64,000 bases of DNA from Virgibacillus ndiopensis (lineage in GTDB: Bacteria; Bacillota; Bacilli; Bacillales; Amphibacillaceae). The stretch lies in assembly GCF_900187325.1 (NCBI RefSeq), contig NZ_FZMZ01000003.1, forward strand, positions 124,001 to 188,000, written 5' to 3'. The translations under genes and the position numbers were made by a program. The notes under the pieces are model-generated. The model worked only from the letters and a program-made list of their open reading frames with translations, did not search any database and was not told where the DNA came from. Shown here piece after piece: positions 51,576 to 60,554 of this stretch; position 1 is the stretch's first letter, and the number at the start of each line of letters is the position of its first letter.

Positions 51576-52214
51576 TTAGATAATACTCCATGCGAATAAT
51601 AGTTGGGACGTAAAATAAGTAGACATGACAATGTTTTCCGCATTTGAAAATGGTTTTTTAAATCGATTTAACGCCAGGACAGCATCAGAAATATAAAATA
51701 AAAGCGATGCAAAAATAAGAATATCAATTCCAACTAAACACGCACTCCAAACCATTGTTGAAATTACAGCTATATAAAAAGCTACTGCAATCGATAATTT
51801 AGTACCTCCGTTTTTCTTAATTGGCTTAGATAAAAATAAGAAAAAACAAATACCAAAAACAAATAGCACACTACCTGTAAGCATAGATGTTAAAGTGGTA
51901 ATATCCATTTCAAAAACACGCCAAAACCCAACAATATAAAATAAATGAGCAATCAAGAAACTTGCTAATCCATATACAAACCATTTTTCCTTCATCATTA
52001 AAAACACGTCTCCAAATAACGATAATACCAATCCTAAAACAACCCACCTGCTAAACGTTGAGTCAAATGCGGATCCATAAATAGCCAATATAATAATCAG
52101 CACCATAGTACCGGGCTTTAAAATAAATTTAGCAACTTTTATCTTAAGATAAATTGCCAACCAATGGTATAAAACGGCGGAACAAATGGTTAACCAGCAT
52201 AAATAAACAATCAA
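51576..52214 (-). CDS. YhhN-family membrane protein (lysoplasmalogenase-like)
   Basis: This 212-aa protein has about eight membrane helices and the YhhN/TMEM86 signature stretches FILKPGTMVLIIILA, SLFGDVFLM and FYISDAVLALNRF near residue 180. Animal TMEM86 hydrolyses lysoplasmalogen, but bacterial members have no proven substrate. It starts at TTG 52214 behind GTGGAGTG. No operon partner is seen. Confidence 0.75.
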   Translation of the reverse strand: MIVYLCWLTICSAVLYHWLAIYLKIKVAKFILKPGTMVLIIILAIYGSAFDSTFSRWVVLGLVLSLFGDVFLMMKEKWFVYGLASFLIAHLFYIVGFWRVFEMDITTLTSMLTGSVLFVFGICFFLFLSKPIKKNGGTKLSIAVAFYIAVISTMVWSACLVGIDILIFASLLFYISDAVLALNRFKKPFSNAENIVMSTYFTSQLLFAWSII

Positions 52215-52343
52215 AACCTAACACTCCACTTCGTTTTTTAGCTTAATAAGTATTTCGCTTTTAAGACAAATAACCCTCTTTTAATTGCACATATCGATAT
52301 AACTACATACAATTGAAGGAACCAATAAATTGAGGTGTTCTAG

Positions 52344-52787
52344 ATGGCAGGGAAAAATACCGAAGATTATTTAAACGAAGGAATATATGGAAAACGTCTA
52401 CCAAAACAAAATGAACGAAATACATTTTTAGGAACGCTAAGGGAGCGAATTGTAATTGCTCTCACAAAAGGACAAGTAATGTCAGATAAAGGATTAAACG
52501 TGTTAGAAGAAGCAATGAAAGAAAACAGGGATGCCAAATTATTATTTAATGGACACATTGCTTATAAATTTATAAACGAAGAAAAAGCATTAGCAAACAA
52601 ATACAATGTCCCTTATACAATTATTACAAACGAAGACAGCAAAACCGATATAGGTGCCGTATTGACATATGATCATGCAATCGATAAAGAAAATATTTTT
52701 ATGGAAGAAGAAGTAGTCAAGGATACAATTGAAGAAACTAGTTCGTTATTTTCCAAAGTAAAAAAATGGTTTCAACTTAACGGATAA
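52344..52787 (+). CDS. yueI: YueI-family protein (DUF1694)
   Basis: This 147-aa cytoplasmic protein begins with the YueI pattern: an opening LNEGIYGKRLPKQNERNTFLGTLRERIVIALTKGQVM. Later features are the family's predicted alpha/beta core (AKLLFNGHIAYKF, YTIITNEDSKTDIGAVL). GAGGTG precedes ATG 52344. The biochemical role is unknown. Nothing in the context suggests a pathway. Confidence 0.75.
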   Translation: MAGKNTEDYLNEGIYGKRLPKQNERNTFLGTLRERIVIALTKGQVMSDKGLNVLEEAMKENRDAKLLFNGHIAYKFINEEKALANKYNVPYTIITNEDSKTDIGAVLTYDHAIDKENIFMEEEVVKDTIEETSSLFSKVKKWFQLNG

Positions 52788-53041
52788 AAAGTACCGCAAT
52801 ACCCACGTTAATATACTTAAATATTTATTCCCTCTGCCTATACCTGAGTATGCAAAACGATAACATGTTACAATTGCAGCGCAAATAATAAGTCGATTCA
52901 AAAACAATCGTGACATTCTACACCGATTCACCTCACCCCCCAATATAAAAAATAGTGGTTATTGTCACATACTTCTTATTTTCACATCAATATTCATAAA
53001 GAAAACCAATACAGGAAATAATAGTATTGGAGGTGTTTATA

Positions 53042-53290
53042 ATGAGCCATGCATATCGGTGTCCAAATTGCAAAACAAATCGTTCAAGATTTAATATTAT
53101 TGAACAGGTGGCAAAACCAGTAAAATTAGATTCTCAGTCAGGTGAAATTATTAACGACTATACGAATGATCCTATTGAAGTTTTTCATATCGCCTACAAT
53201 GGACCGGACTACAAGATACAATGTGGCGTTTGTGGTCTAGTTGAAGATGAAAATACGTTTGTCAAATTCGCTGAATACAAAGGGGAATAG
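53042..53290 (+). CDS. Small zinc-ribbon protein
   Basis: This 82-aa protein has CPNCK near residue 7 and CGVC near 64, a zinc-ribbon-like pair of CxxC motifs. Between them is a hydrophilic middle ([22 protein letters not shown]). A longer start at 53027 is possible, but ATG 53042 follows GGAGGTG. Proteins of this kind occur in Bacillaceae with unknown function. No catalytic motif is seen. Its stop is 71 nt before the PfpI-like gene. Confidence 0.72.
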   Translation: MSHAYRCPNCKTNRSRFNIIEQVAKPVKLDSQSGEIINDYTNDPIEVFHIAYNGPDYKIQCGVCGLVEDENTFVKFAEYKGE

Positions 53291-53360
53291 GTCGCCAAAT
53301 TTTTTTCAATCACAAATTTACTATGATAAACTAAGTATATCGAAGTACGGAGGGATATAC

Positions 53361-53885
53361 ATGCGATTGAAAGATAAAAAAGTAATTGCTCTCATTGAGA
53401 ATGATTTTGAAGACCTTGAACTTTGGTATCCAGTATTGCGCCTGCAAGAAGAAGGTGCTGAAGTCCATTTAGTTGGTATAGAAGCAAAGAAGAAATATGT
53501 AGGCAAATACGGTGTCCCGGCAGAATCTACATACGCTTTTTCAGATATTCAAGTTTCGGACTATGATGCAATTCTTGTCCCTGGTGGTTGGGCACCTGAT
53601 AAATTAAGAAGATATCCAGAGGTGTTAGAGTTCATCCAAGTAATGAATGATGCCAACAAACCAATTGGACAAATTTGCCACGCTGGATGGGTTCTCATAT
53701 CAGCTGATATTTTAAATGGAAAACAAGTAACAAGTACACCTGGAATTAAAGATGACATGGTAAATGCGGGTGCGACTTGGATTGATGAAGCGGTAGTTGT
53801 TGATGGAAATATCATTTCAAGCCGTCGACCTCCAGATCTACCACCTTATGTTAAGGCATTTGCTGATAAACTAGCTGAATCGTGA
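53361..53885 (+). CDS. PfpI/DJ-1-family protein
   Basis: This 174-aa alpha/beta protein has the class I GATase-like nucleophile elbow in IGQICHAGW (Cys near residue 106), preceded by YDAILVPGGWAPDKLR and followed by SRRPPDLPPY. Such proteins act as deglycases, chaperones or peptidases in different members. The frame is open further upstream to 53241, but ATG 53361 behind CGGAGGG is the clear start. A strong terminator follows. Confidence 0.85.
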   Translation: MRLKDKKVIALIENDFEDLELWYPVLRLQEEGAEVHLVGIEAKKKYVGKYGVPAESTYAFSDIQVSDYDAILVPGGWAPDKLRRYPEVLEFIQVMNDANKPIGQICHAGWVLISADILNGKQVTSTPGIKDDMVNAGATWIDEAVVVDGNIISSRRPPDLPPYVKAFADKLAES

Positions 53886-53925
53886 AAACAGGCCCCAGCA
53901 ATAAGTAGGACCGGGGCCTGTTTTC
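53884..53925 (+). terminator. Terminator after the PfpI-like gene
   Basis: A 13-bp stem, GAAAACAGGCCCC with GGGGCCTGTTTTC, followed by TATTG. Confidence 0.8.
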
Positions 53926-54014
53926 TATTGTATCAACGACATTGTATTAACTTTACACAGCGAAAGCGGTTTCATATAATAGTAGTAACTAGTTACCATT
54001 TCAGGAGGGATACG

Positions 54015-56006
54015 ATGAGTCAGACAAAAGAAGGAACTTTATTATGGGAACCAAATGAAAAATGGAAACAAAAATCAAATATCTATAACTATATGAATTG
54101 GTTAAAACAGCATAAAAACCTGCACTTTACAGAATATCATTCACTCTGGAAATGGTCTGTAGATGAAATAGAACCATTCTGGCAATCCATATGGGAATAT
54201 TTCGATATCCAATCGAAACAACCATATAAAACTGTCCTAACATCACATAAGATGCCAGGTGCAAGATGGTTCCCAGAGGCAACAATCAATTATACACAGC
54301 ACATCTTCAGAAACCGAGACAATAATAAACCTGCTATCATTCATGCTTCAGAAATAAGAGAAACGTCCGAAATCACTTGGGAACAGCTATATCAAGAGAC
54401 TGCCGCTTTTCAACAAACATTAAAGCAGCTTGGTGTCAAAAAAGGCGATCGTGTCGTTGCCTATGTATCTAATGTCTATGAATCTATCGTAGCGTTTCTG
54501 GCAACTGCTAGTCTTGGAGCGATTTGGTCAAGTGCTTCACCTGAGTTCGGAACGCAAAGTGTGATTGACCGCTTCAAACAAATTGAGCCAAAAGTGATGG
54601 TTACAGTAGATGGCTATCGTTTCGGAGGGAAAGACTTTGATCGTATAACTGTGATTGAAAATATTCAAGCTGAACTCCCAACACTCGAAGCAACGGTTGT
54701 TGTACCCTATTTGAATGAAAACCCTGACTGCGACCGGTTAAAGAATGTAACGCTTTGGAGTGATGCTACCGCTAGTACAGAGCAACTAAATCTTACTTTT
54801 AATCATGTTCCATTTAACGATCCACTTTGGGTGTTATTCTCTTCAGGTACGACTGGGAAACCAAAGCCGATTGTCCAGAGTCAAGGTGGCATTTTGCTTG
54901 AACATCTAAAAGCATTAACCTTCCACGCTGATTTGAATGAAGATGATCGCTTTTTCTGGTTTACAACAACTGGTTGGATGATGTGGAATTTCCTTGTTGG
55001 TGGTCTACTTACTGGCAGTACAATTATATTGTACGACGGAAATCCTGGATTTCCTGACAAAAAAATGCTCTGGAAGTTTGCAGAACAAACGAAAATGACT
55101 GTCTTTGGTACAAGTGCAAGCTTTATTACTGGTTGTATGAAAGATGATATTAAACCAAAAGATGAATTTGATCTCAAGTATCTAAAAAATATCAGTTCAA
55201 CAGGATCACCATTACCTCCAGAAGGGTTTCTATGGTGCTATGAAAATGTGAAAAAAGATCTTTGGATCGCATCGGCAAGCGGTGGAACCGATGTTTGTAC
55301 CGCGTTTATTTTAGGCTCACCAATATTGCCTGTTTATGCAGGAGAACTCCAATGCCGAGGACTTGGGGCCAAAATTGAGAGCTTCAATGACAATGCACAA
55401 CCTGAAATAGAAAAAGTTGGTGAACTTGTATTAACTGAGCCATTCCCATCAATGCCAATCTATTTCTGGAACGATGATGATGGTAGTCGTTTACATGAAA
55501 GCTATTTTGATGACTTTCCAGGGGTATGGCGACATGGAGATTATTTAAAAGTAACAGATCGTCATACATGTGTTATTTACGGACGTTCAGATGCAACAAT
55601 CAATCGTGGTGGCGTTCGTATTGGTACAAGTGAAATCTATAGTGCTGTAGATCAAGTTAAACAAGTATCTGATAGTTTAATCGTCGATATTCCAGGCAGT
55701 AATGGAGACTCGTTTGTTCCATTGTTTGTCGTAATGAAAGATGACGAAAAACTATCAGACGAAATCCAAAAGAAAATCAAGAAACAAATTAGAGATCACT
55801 GCTCACCAAGACATGTCCCAACAGCTATCTATCAAGTAACAGATATACCAAAAACATTAAACGGGAAAAAGCTTGAGATTCCGATTAAGAAGATTCTAAT
55901 GGGTAAATCAGTTGATAAAGTAGTCAATAAAGGTTCATTAGGAAATCCTGAATCGCTGGATTATTTTGTAAAGTTTACTAATGAACAGTTAAAATCTGAA
56001 GTATAG
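54015..56006 (+). CDS. Acetoacetate-CoA ligase (acetoacetyl-CoA synthetase)
   Basis: This 663-aa ANL-superfamily enzyme activates acetoacetate to acetoacetyl-CoA with ATP. It opens EGTLLWEPNEKWKQKSNIYNY, and MPGARWFPEATINYT near residue 83 marks this branch. The AMP-binding loop is SSGTTGKPKPIV, and GWMMWNFLVGGLL and GVWRHGDYL follow. DATINRGGVRIG and the late acetylatable Lys in LNGKKLEIPIKK complete it. The length fits the 650-residue family. ATG 54015 follows AGGAGGG; the frame from 53928 is open but unsupported. Acetyl-CoA synthetase is the near alternative. Confidence 0.85.
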   Translation: MSQTKEGTLLWEPNEKWKQKSNIYNYMNWLKQHKNLHFTEYHSLWKWSVDEIEPFWQSIWEYFDIQSKQPYKTVLTSHKMPGARWFPEATINYTQHIFRNRDNNKPAIIHASEIRETSEITWEQLYQETAAFQQTLKQLGVKKGDRVVAYVSNVYESIVAFLATASLGAIWSSASPEFGTQSVIDRFKQIEPKVMVTVDGYRFGGKDFDRITVIENIQAELPTLEATVVVPYLNENPDCDRLKNVTLWSDATASTEQLNLTFNHVPFNDPLWVLFSSGTTGKPKPIVQSQGGILLEHLKALTFHADLNEDDRFFWFTTTGWMMWNFLVGGLLTGSTIILYDGNPGFPDKKMLWKFAEQTKMTVFGTSASFITGCMKDDIKPKDEFDLKYLKNISSTGSPLPPEGFLWCYENVKKDLWIASASGGTDVCTAFILGSPILPVYAGELQCRGLGAKIESFNDNAQPEIEKVGELVLTEPFPSMPIYFWNDDDGSRLHESYFDDFPGVWRHGDYLKVTDRHTCVIYGRSDATINRGGVRIGTSEIYSAVDQVKQVSDSLIVDIPGSNGDSFVPLFVVMKDDEKLSDEIQKKIKKQIRDHCSPRHVPTAIYQVTDIPKTLNGKKLEIPIKKILMGKSVDKVVNKGSLGNPESLDYFVKFTNEQLKSEV

Positions 56007-56013
56007 TCACAAT

Positions 56014-56044
56014 ACCACAGCTTTGTAATATGGCTGTGGTTTTG
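56014..56044. terminator. Terminator between acetoacetyl-CoA synthetase and LysR gene
   Basis: ACCACAGC pairs with GCTGTGGT, followed by TTTGC on the plus strand. The two genes converge on it. Confidence 0.65.
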
Positions 56045-56051
56045 CTTTATA

Positions 56052-56960
56052 TTACCTTTTCACACTTTTTATAGTCGTCAACATCTTATTATTACGTAAT
56101 AGATCAATAAAAACCTCCAAAGCTTTTGTCTGAAAAGGAGTTTTCGTTAAAATCGAGAATTGACGAGTGAATGGGAGAGCTTTAATGTCCAGTATTTTTA
56201 AATCTCCATTCCTTAATTCCTTTTGTACAGCCCATTGTGATAATAAAGTAATCCCTAAGCCCGCTTCAACCACTTCTTTTATAGGCTGAGTACTGCCAAA
56301 ATTCATTAATTTAACAGGTGAAATTCCAATACGATGAAACATTTTTTCAGTAGCTTCCCTTGTACCAGAACCTTTTTCTCGAACGATCCATGTTTCCTGC
56401 TCTAAATTTCTCAAGTTTACATTATCTTTCTTTTGTGCCAAAGCGTGATTTGAAGATGCAACAACCACCATAGAATCCTCAGCAAATTCCTCCACGCTTA
56501 ATTGCTTTTCTTTAAAATGACCTTCAACAATTCCGACGTCTATTTGATGCATTGACACTAAACCCGCTATATCATTTGTATTCCCAATCGTTACAGTAGG
56601 TTGAATATCAGGATAATTTTTTACCAAATTAGCGATTATTCGTGGGAGTACATATTCACCAAACGTATAGCTGGCACCAATAGAAAGCGGACCACTTGCC
56701 TTATTTGCTAAATCATCGACAAGATTTTGCATTTTCGTATAAAGTCCTACTATTTCCTTAGCATGATGATAAACAATTTCCCCTGCTTTATTAAGTCGGA
56801 CATATTTATTAGTTCGCTCAAGCAATCTTACACCAATGTTATCTTCAAACGTACGAATATATTGGCTCACGGCCGGTTGTGTCATATGAAGCTCCACAGC
56901 TGCTCGAGAAAAGTTTTGCTTTTCTGCCACGGCTATAAACACTTGTAAATGTTGATCCAA
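56052..56960 (-). CDS. LysR-family regulator next to YeiH
   Basis: This 302-aa LTTR has its helix-turn-helix at about 1-58 (LQVFIAVAEKQNFSRAAVELHMTQPAVSQYIRTFEDNIGVRLLER), with the typical effector domain after. The start appears to be TTG 56960 behind AGGTGAA. It reads divergently from the YeiH-family transporter, separated by a palindromic repeat. In other bacteria a LysR protein (YeiE) neighbours yeiH. By that analogy it may respond to sulfite or cysteine-related signals; this is inference. Confidence 0.85.
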   Translation of the reverse strand: MDQHLQVFIAVAEKQNFSRAAVELHMTQPAVSQYIRTFEDNIGVRLLERTNKYVRLNKAGEIVYHHAKEIVGLYTKMQNLVDDLANKASGPLSIGASYTFGEYVLPRIIANLVKNYPDIQPTVTIGNTNDIAGLVSMHQIDVGIVEGHFKEKQLSVEEFAEDSMVVVASSNHALAQKKDNVNLRNLEQETWIVREKGSGTREATEKMFHRIGISPVKLMNFGSTQPIKEVVEAGLGITLLSQWAVQKELRNGDLKILDIKALPFTRQFSILTKTPFQTKALEVFIDLLRNNKMLTTIKSVKR

Positions 56961-56980
56961 TACCTATTCACCTACCTTTT

Positions 56981-57015
56981 GGGACAGAGGGACAGGTCCA
57001 TTGTCCCTCTGTGCC
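56981..57015. repeat. Variant palindromic repeat copy
   Basis: GGGACAGAGGGACA pairs with TGTCCCTCTGTGCC (one mismatch) around a 7-base centre. It is longer than the other copies and replaces the AAGGGG arm with AGAGGG. It lies in the divergent gap between lysR and yeiH, not after a gene end. Confidence 0.75.
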
Positions 57016-57104
57016 ATTATATCATTTTACTTATTATAACTATTATAATGATTTATTTTCCTTATGAAAAATAATCTATTATCCTATATATAGGAGGTGT
57101 TTCA

Positions 57105-58139
57105 ATGGCTTTAGAGAACAAAAAACAAGGAAAGCTCCCTCAGCAATCCGCTTCTTTTCAAAAATGGATTGGTGGAGTAGCTTTTACTTTTTTCATTGCA
57201 TTACTAGGTTTCTTATTAGCACTGGTACCAGGATTTGATCATGTTGGACAATTAGCATGTGCTATTATTATAGCGATTGTTTACCGGCAAATTTTTGGCT
57301 ATCCTGAGGTCATTCGGTCAGGGATAACATTTTCATCCAAAAGATTATTACGAGCAGCAATTATTTTATACGGTCTTAAGTTAAATATTGATATTGTTCT
57401 TCAGGATGGATTAGACTTACTAGTTCGAGATGCCGGTGTCATTATATTTGCTATTGGGTTGACACTGTGGCTTGCTAAGATTTTAAAAGCAGACAAAATG
57501 ATTTCCCTCTTATTAGGAGTTGGGACAGGAGTATGTGGTGCCGCTGCAATTGCAGCTGTTGCCCCGATTGTAAAATCAAAGGATGAAGATACTGCTATCG
57601 GGGTCGGAATCATTGCAATGATGGGAACAATATTCGCCATTGGTTATACGGTTTTGCGGCCATTTTTACCAATTTCAGCAGTAGATTATGGTGTATGGTC
57701 AGGAAGCAGTTTACACGAAGTTGCCCATGTGGCTTTAGCAGCAGCCCCTGGAGGTGAAGATGCACTTGCAATTGCTCTACTAGCAAAATTAGGTCGTGTA
57801 TTCTTACTCGTTCCATTATGCTTTGTCTTTATTTACATCATGAAGCGTAAAAATAAAAATTCCGAGCAACCTGAAGCTAAAATTGAATTTCCATGGTTTT
57901 TAATAGGATTTATTGCTTTAAGTATTTTAGGTAGCTATGTACTTGGTCATTCTATTCCAGTGTCTGATAGTGTTATGAATGTGGTATCCGTAATTACAAC
58001 ATGGCTATTAACAGCTGCAATGGTAGGACTCGGACTTAATGTAAGTCTAAGCGATTTAAGAACAAAAGCACTAAGACCACTTATAGCAATGGGAATTACT
58101 TCCGTTTGTCTTTCTGTTATTGTTTATTTAATTATTTAG
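57105..58139 (+). CDS. yeiH: YeiH/UPF0324-family membrane protein (putative sulfate exporter family)
   Basis: This 344-aa protein has nine to ten membrane helices with the family's G-rich motifs: TFSSKRLLRAAIILYGLKLN, GVGTGVCGAAAIAAVAPIV and GVWSGSSLHEVAHVALAAA. The last has a conserved His-Glu pair in the membrane. AGGAGGTG precedes ATG 57105. The family is annotated as putative sulfate or sulfite exporter, but direct proof is limited. The LysR partner supports a regulated uptake or export role. Confidence 0.85.
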   Translation: MALENKKQGKLPQQSASFQKWIGGVAFTFFIALLGFLLALVPGFDHVGQLACAIIIAIVYRQIFGYPEVIRSGITFSSKRLLRAAIILYGLKLNIDIVLQDGLDLLVRDAGVIIFAIGLTLWLAKILKADKMISLLLGVGTGVCGAAAIAAVAPIVKSKDEDTAIGVGIIAMMGTIFAIGYTVLRPFLPISAVDYGVWSGSSLHEVAHVALAAAPGGEDALAIALLAKLGRVFLLVPLCFVFIYIMKRKNKNSEQPEAKIEFPWFLIGFIALSILGSYVLGHSIPVSDSVMNVVSVITTWLLTAAMVGLGLNVSLSDLRTKALRPLIAMGITSVCLSVIVYLII

Positions 58140-58180
58140 ATGTAGAAGGGGCCTGTATCATTTGGCAAATAAGTATGGTA

Positions 58181-58310
58181 TTCAGCATTCACGTTGATAT
58201 TTCGGTATTTATGCTGATATTTCAGCATTCGTTTTGTCTTTTCGGTAATCCCAGCCTTATTTCAGCATTCACACCAATATTCCAGCTTTTGTCCTGATAG
58301 TACAGATAAC
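58181..58310. repeat. 20-bp degenerate array
   Basis: Six units starting at 58181, 58201, 58221, 58241, 58261 and 58281, each 20 bp and most opening TTC(A/G)G(C/T)AT, then a broken seventh. The better units read TTCAGCATTCACGCTGATAT by consensus. The array lies between the yeiH stop and the convergent RNase H-like gene. The ATTCACGCT word is shared with the minisatellite at 33.5 kb. Confidence 0.7.
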
Positions 58311-58315
58311 CCCCC

Positions 58316-58969
58316 TTACACTTCCTTTTCACTAAAAATTTCCACCCGATTTAAAGCTTGAGTTGCAAGCCGATCAGCTTCCTTATTCTCATTTCGACCA
58401 ATGGCTTCGTATGTAGGTTTGATTCCTAAATCACCTAATTTATCTTCAATACGGTCAAGCCAAGCATTTAAATTTTCTTCATAACACGGCCAGACACCTT
58501 CTAACTGTTTTAATACCCCTTGTGCGTCTCCTCTAAATGTACAAGGAAGATGATGCACACCCATTTCCTCCAATTTTATTACCGCAAAGTGTAATGCCGC
58601 GTACTCCGCTTCGTTATTCGTCTCCATTTCTTTAATCTGCTGATTAACCCTTAAGCGGTATTTCTTATTACTTTTTTGATAATAGATAACTACACCTAAC
58701 CCCGCAGTCCCAGTGTGCCAGTCAAACCCACCATCAAAATACACAACAATATCATGGGGCTCTTGTTCAATCGTTTCCTTCAGTTTACTAAATTCCTTCT
58801 GAGTCCATTCATTACCCATTTCATCAATAACAACTAACTCTTTTACACGGCCTGTTTTTTCAATGTCAGCTATCACAATTTCCATCGACTCCTGTGCTGC
58901 CCATGCTGACTCAAATTCCAATGCTTCTGTTTTCTTACCTTTATAAATCCATTTCAATTTAACCTTCAC
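58316..58969 (-). CDS. RNase H-fold protein (RnhA/YpeP-like) with N-terminal extension
   Basis: This 217-aa protein has the DEDD metal site of RNase HI: the first Asp in VVYFDGGFDWHTG, Glu in NNEAEYAALHFAV, Asp in FRGDAQGVLKQL and the last in NENKEADRLA. About 75 residues precede the fold, with a WIYKGKKTEALEFES stretch. GTG 58969 is chosen because GGAAGGG precedes it. A start at 59023 is also open but has no ribosome site. The role is probably cleavage of RNA in RNA-DNA hybrids; it could also be an RNase H-like domain without that activity. Confidence 0.78.
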   Translation of the reverse strand: MKVKLKWIYKGKKTEALEFESAWAAQESMEIVIADIEKTGRVKELVVIDEMGNEWTQKEFSKLKETIEQEPHDIVVYFDGGFDWHTGTAGLGVVIYYQKSNKKYRLRVNQQIKEMETNNEAEYAALHFAVIKLEEMGVHHLPCTFRGDAQGVLKQLEGVWPCYEENLNAWLDRIEDKLGDLGIKPTYEAIGRNENKEADRLATQALNRVEIFSEKEV

Positions 58970-59012
58970 TCTACTCGATCCCTTCCGTAGACTTCTACAT
59001 CGTCGAATCATA

Positions 59013-59345
59013 TTATTCAACACGTGTCAGGGAAATATGTAAATACCCAAAAGATGCTATACATGCGATCACTCCGCCAATTAAAATAGTAAAACCAGTT
59101 CCAAATACCACAGCAGTTATGCCAGCTAAGAATGCAGCTAATGGCAGCAGTGTACCAGTCATAAATTGGCTAGTAGCTTGTACACAGATGACCCGGAGTC
59201 AACGTTTACCTAATTGTAACGATACAAGGATTCATCATTGCTGCAGCAACAGTCCCCATCGCATTTAATAAAACCAATGCTTCGTATGTATTTGCAAAGC
59301 TAAACAAAACAAAGGAACTTTACAAAGTCCCACTTAATAAGATAT
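59013..59345 (-). pseudogene. Remnants of an MFS transporter gene
   Basis: The minus strand carries two pieces. The right piece (about 59213-59310) reads SFANTYEALVLLNAMGTVAAA before a stop. The left piece (to stop TAA at 59013) reads QFMTGTLLPLAAFLAG, then VFGTGFTILIGGVIACIASF, and ends LTRVE, like the last two helices of an MFS exporter. The middle is lost. The left piece overlaps the upstream extension of the RNase H-like gene. The plus strand over 59205-59340 is also open, so certainty is limited. Confidence 0.45.
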
Positions 59346-59458
59346 AAAGTCAAAGTCCGATTTGATTATTAATTAACGAGACTACTGGTATCTCTTAATT
59401 CGGATAGAAGATGTTTGCAATCGCAAATACCACCAAATCTGCAACGGGAGGAGTTATC

Positions 59459-60406
59459 TTGAAGGCTATATTATTAGGTGTTGTAGCTTCTTTCTTTTTT
59501 GCCTTTACCTTCATTTTAAATCGCTCAATGGAACTTTCTGGTGGAAGCTGGGTCTGGAGTGCTTCACTACGTTATATTTTTATGGTTCCTTTTTTATTTG
59601 TTATCGTTATGGTACGAGGGAATCTACAACCACTTTTTAAAGAAATCCGCCTTCAACCATGGAGTTGGGTTGCTTGGAGTTTTGTATGTTTTGTCCTTTT
59701 TTATGTACCGATTACTTATGCTGCTGCATACGGTCCCGGGTGGTTGATTGCTGGGACTTGGCAAATTGTTGTTGTTTCCGGCCTGCTGTTGTCCCCGTTT
59801 TTTTATGAAAAGGTAGAAACACCGACCGGATTTATTAAACAGAGACAAAAAGTGCCAATAAGATCACTATTCACCTCGTGTATTATTTTAACCGGTGTAG
59901 CGCTCATACAAATACAGCATGCAAATAACCTTTCCATAAATTCGATCATTCCAATCGTTATTCCTGTTCTTATCGCGACATTTGCTTATCCTCTTGGAAA
60001 CAGAAAGATGATGGTCATCTGCGGTGGAAGATTGGATACTTTCCAACGCGTTTTCGGGATGACCCTAGTAAGCTTACCTTTTTGGTTACTTTTGTGTATT
60101 TATGGGGCAATCTTTGAAGAACCACCAGCTGTCCAACAAATCATCCAAACATTAATCGTGGCACTAACTGCGGGTGTTATTGCAACAGTTTTATTTTTTC
60201 TAGCAACGGACATGGTAAAAGATCATCCTAAAAAACTGGCAGCTGTTGAAGCCACACAGTCAGGAGCTGTTTTTTTTACGGTGATTGGAGAAATGATCCT
60301 GTTATCGATCAATATCCCGTCTGGCTATTCCTTAGTAGGATTAATGCTTATAGTTGGAGGCATATTTTTGCATAGCTTTATCTCACATGAAAAGTCGGTG
60401 AAATAG
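59459..60406 (+). CDS. DMT-superfamily exporter (multidrug resistance efflux type)
   Basis: This 315-aa protein has ten membrane helices with the first helix pattern GVVASFFFAFTFILNRSMELSGG, then PFFYEKVE near 120. The second half contains TQSGAVFFTVIGEMILL. This fits the PF13536-type 'multidrug resistance efflux transporter' branch of the drug/metabolite superfamily. TTG 59459 behind GGGAGGAG is preferred to ATG 59411, which has no ribosome site. The substrate is unknown. Confidence 0.8.
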   Translation: MKAILLGVVASFFFAFTFILNRSMELSGGSWVWSASLRYIFMVPFLFVIVMVRGNLQPLFKEIRLQPWSWVAWSFVCFVLFYVPITYAAAYGPGWLIAGTWQIVVVSGLLLSPFFYEKVETPTGFIKQRQKVPIRSLFTSCIILTGVALIQIQHANNLSINSIIPIVIPVLIATFAYPLGNRKMMVICGGRLDTFQRVFGMTLVSLPFWLLLCIYGAIFEEPPAVQQIIQTLIVALTAGVIATVLFFLATDMVKDHPKKLAAVEATQSGAVFFTVIGEMILLSINIPSGYSLVGLMLIVGGIFLHSFISHEKSVK

Positions 60407-60516
60407 GTTGATGTAAGTAATAATGATGCCGTCATTGATTATACCCCTCTCGTAATCCGCAATATATTAAGATTTTCAACTATTTCTCGTTCCTGCTTTT
60501 TCATTTTGGTAATTTA

Positions 60517-60545
60517 AAGGATTCAGTCACATCGACTGAATCCTT
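60517..60545 (-). terminator. Terminator of the YhcR-like gene
   Basis: An 11-bp stem, AAGGATTCAGT with ACTGAATCCTT. On the minus strand it ends in UUUAAAUU, 10 nt past the stop codon. Confidence 0.65.
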
Positions 60546-60554
60546 ATTAATAAG

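Noticed and set aside
52746..52943. Minus-strand frame of 65 aa (about 56 aa from an internal ATG) between yueI and the zinc-ribbon gene
   Set aside because: It overlaps the yueI end, and the only reasonable ribosome site is poorly spaced for its ATG. It has some hydrophobic character but no recognisable family.
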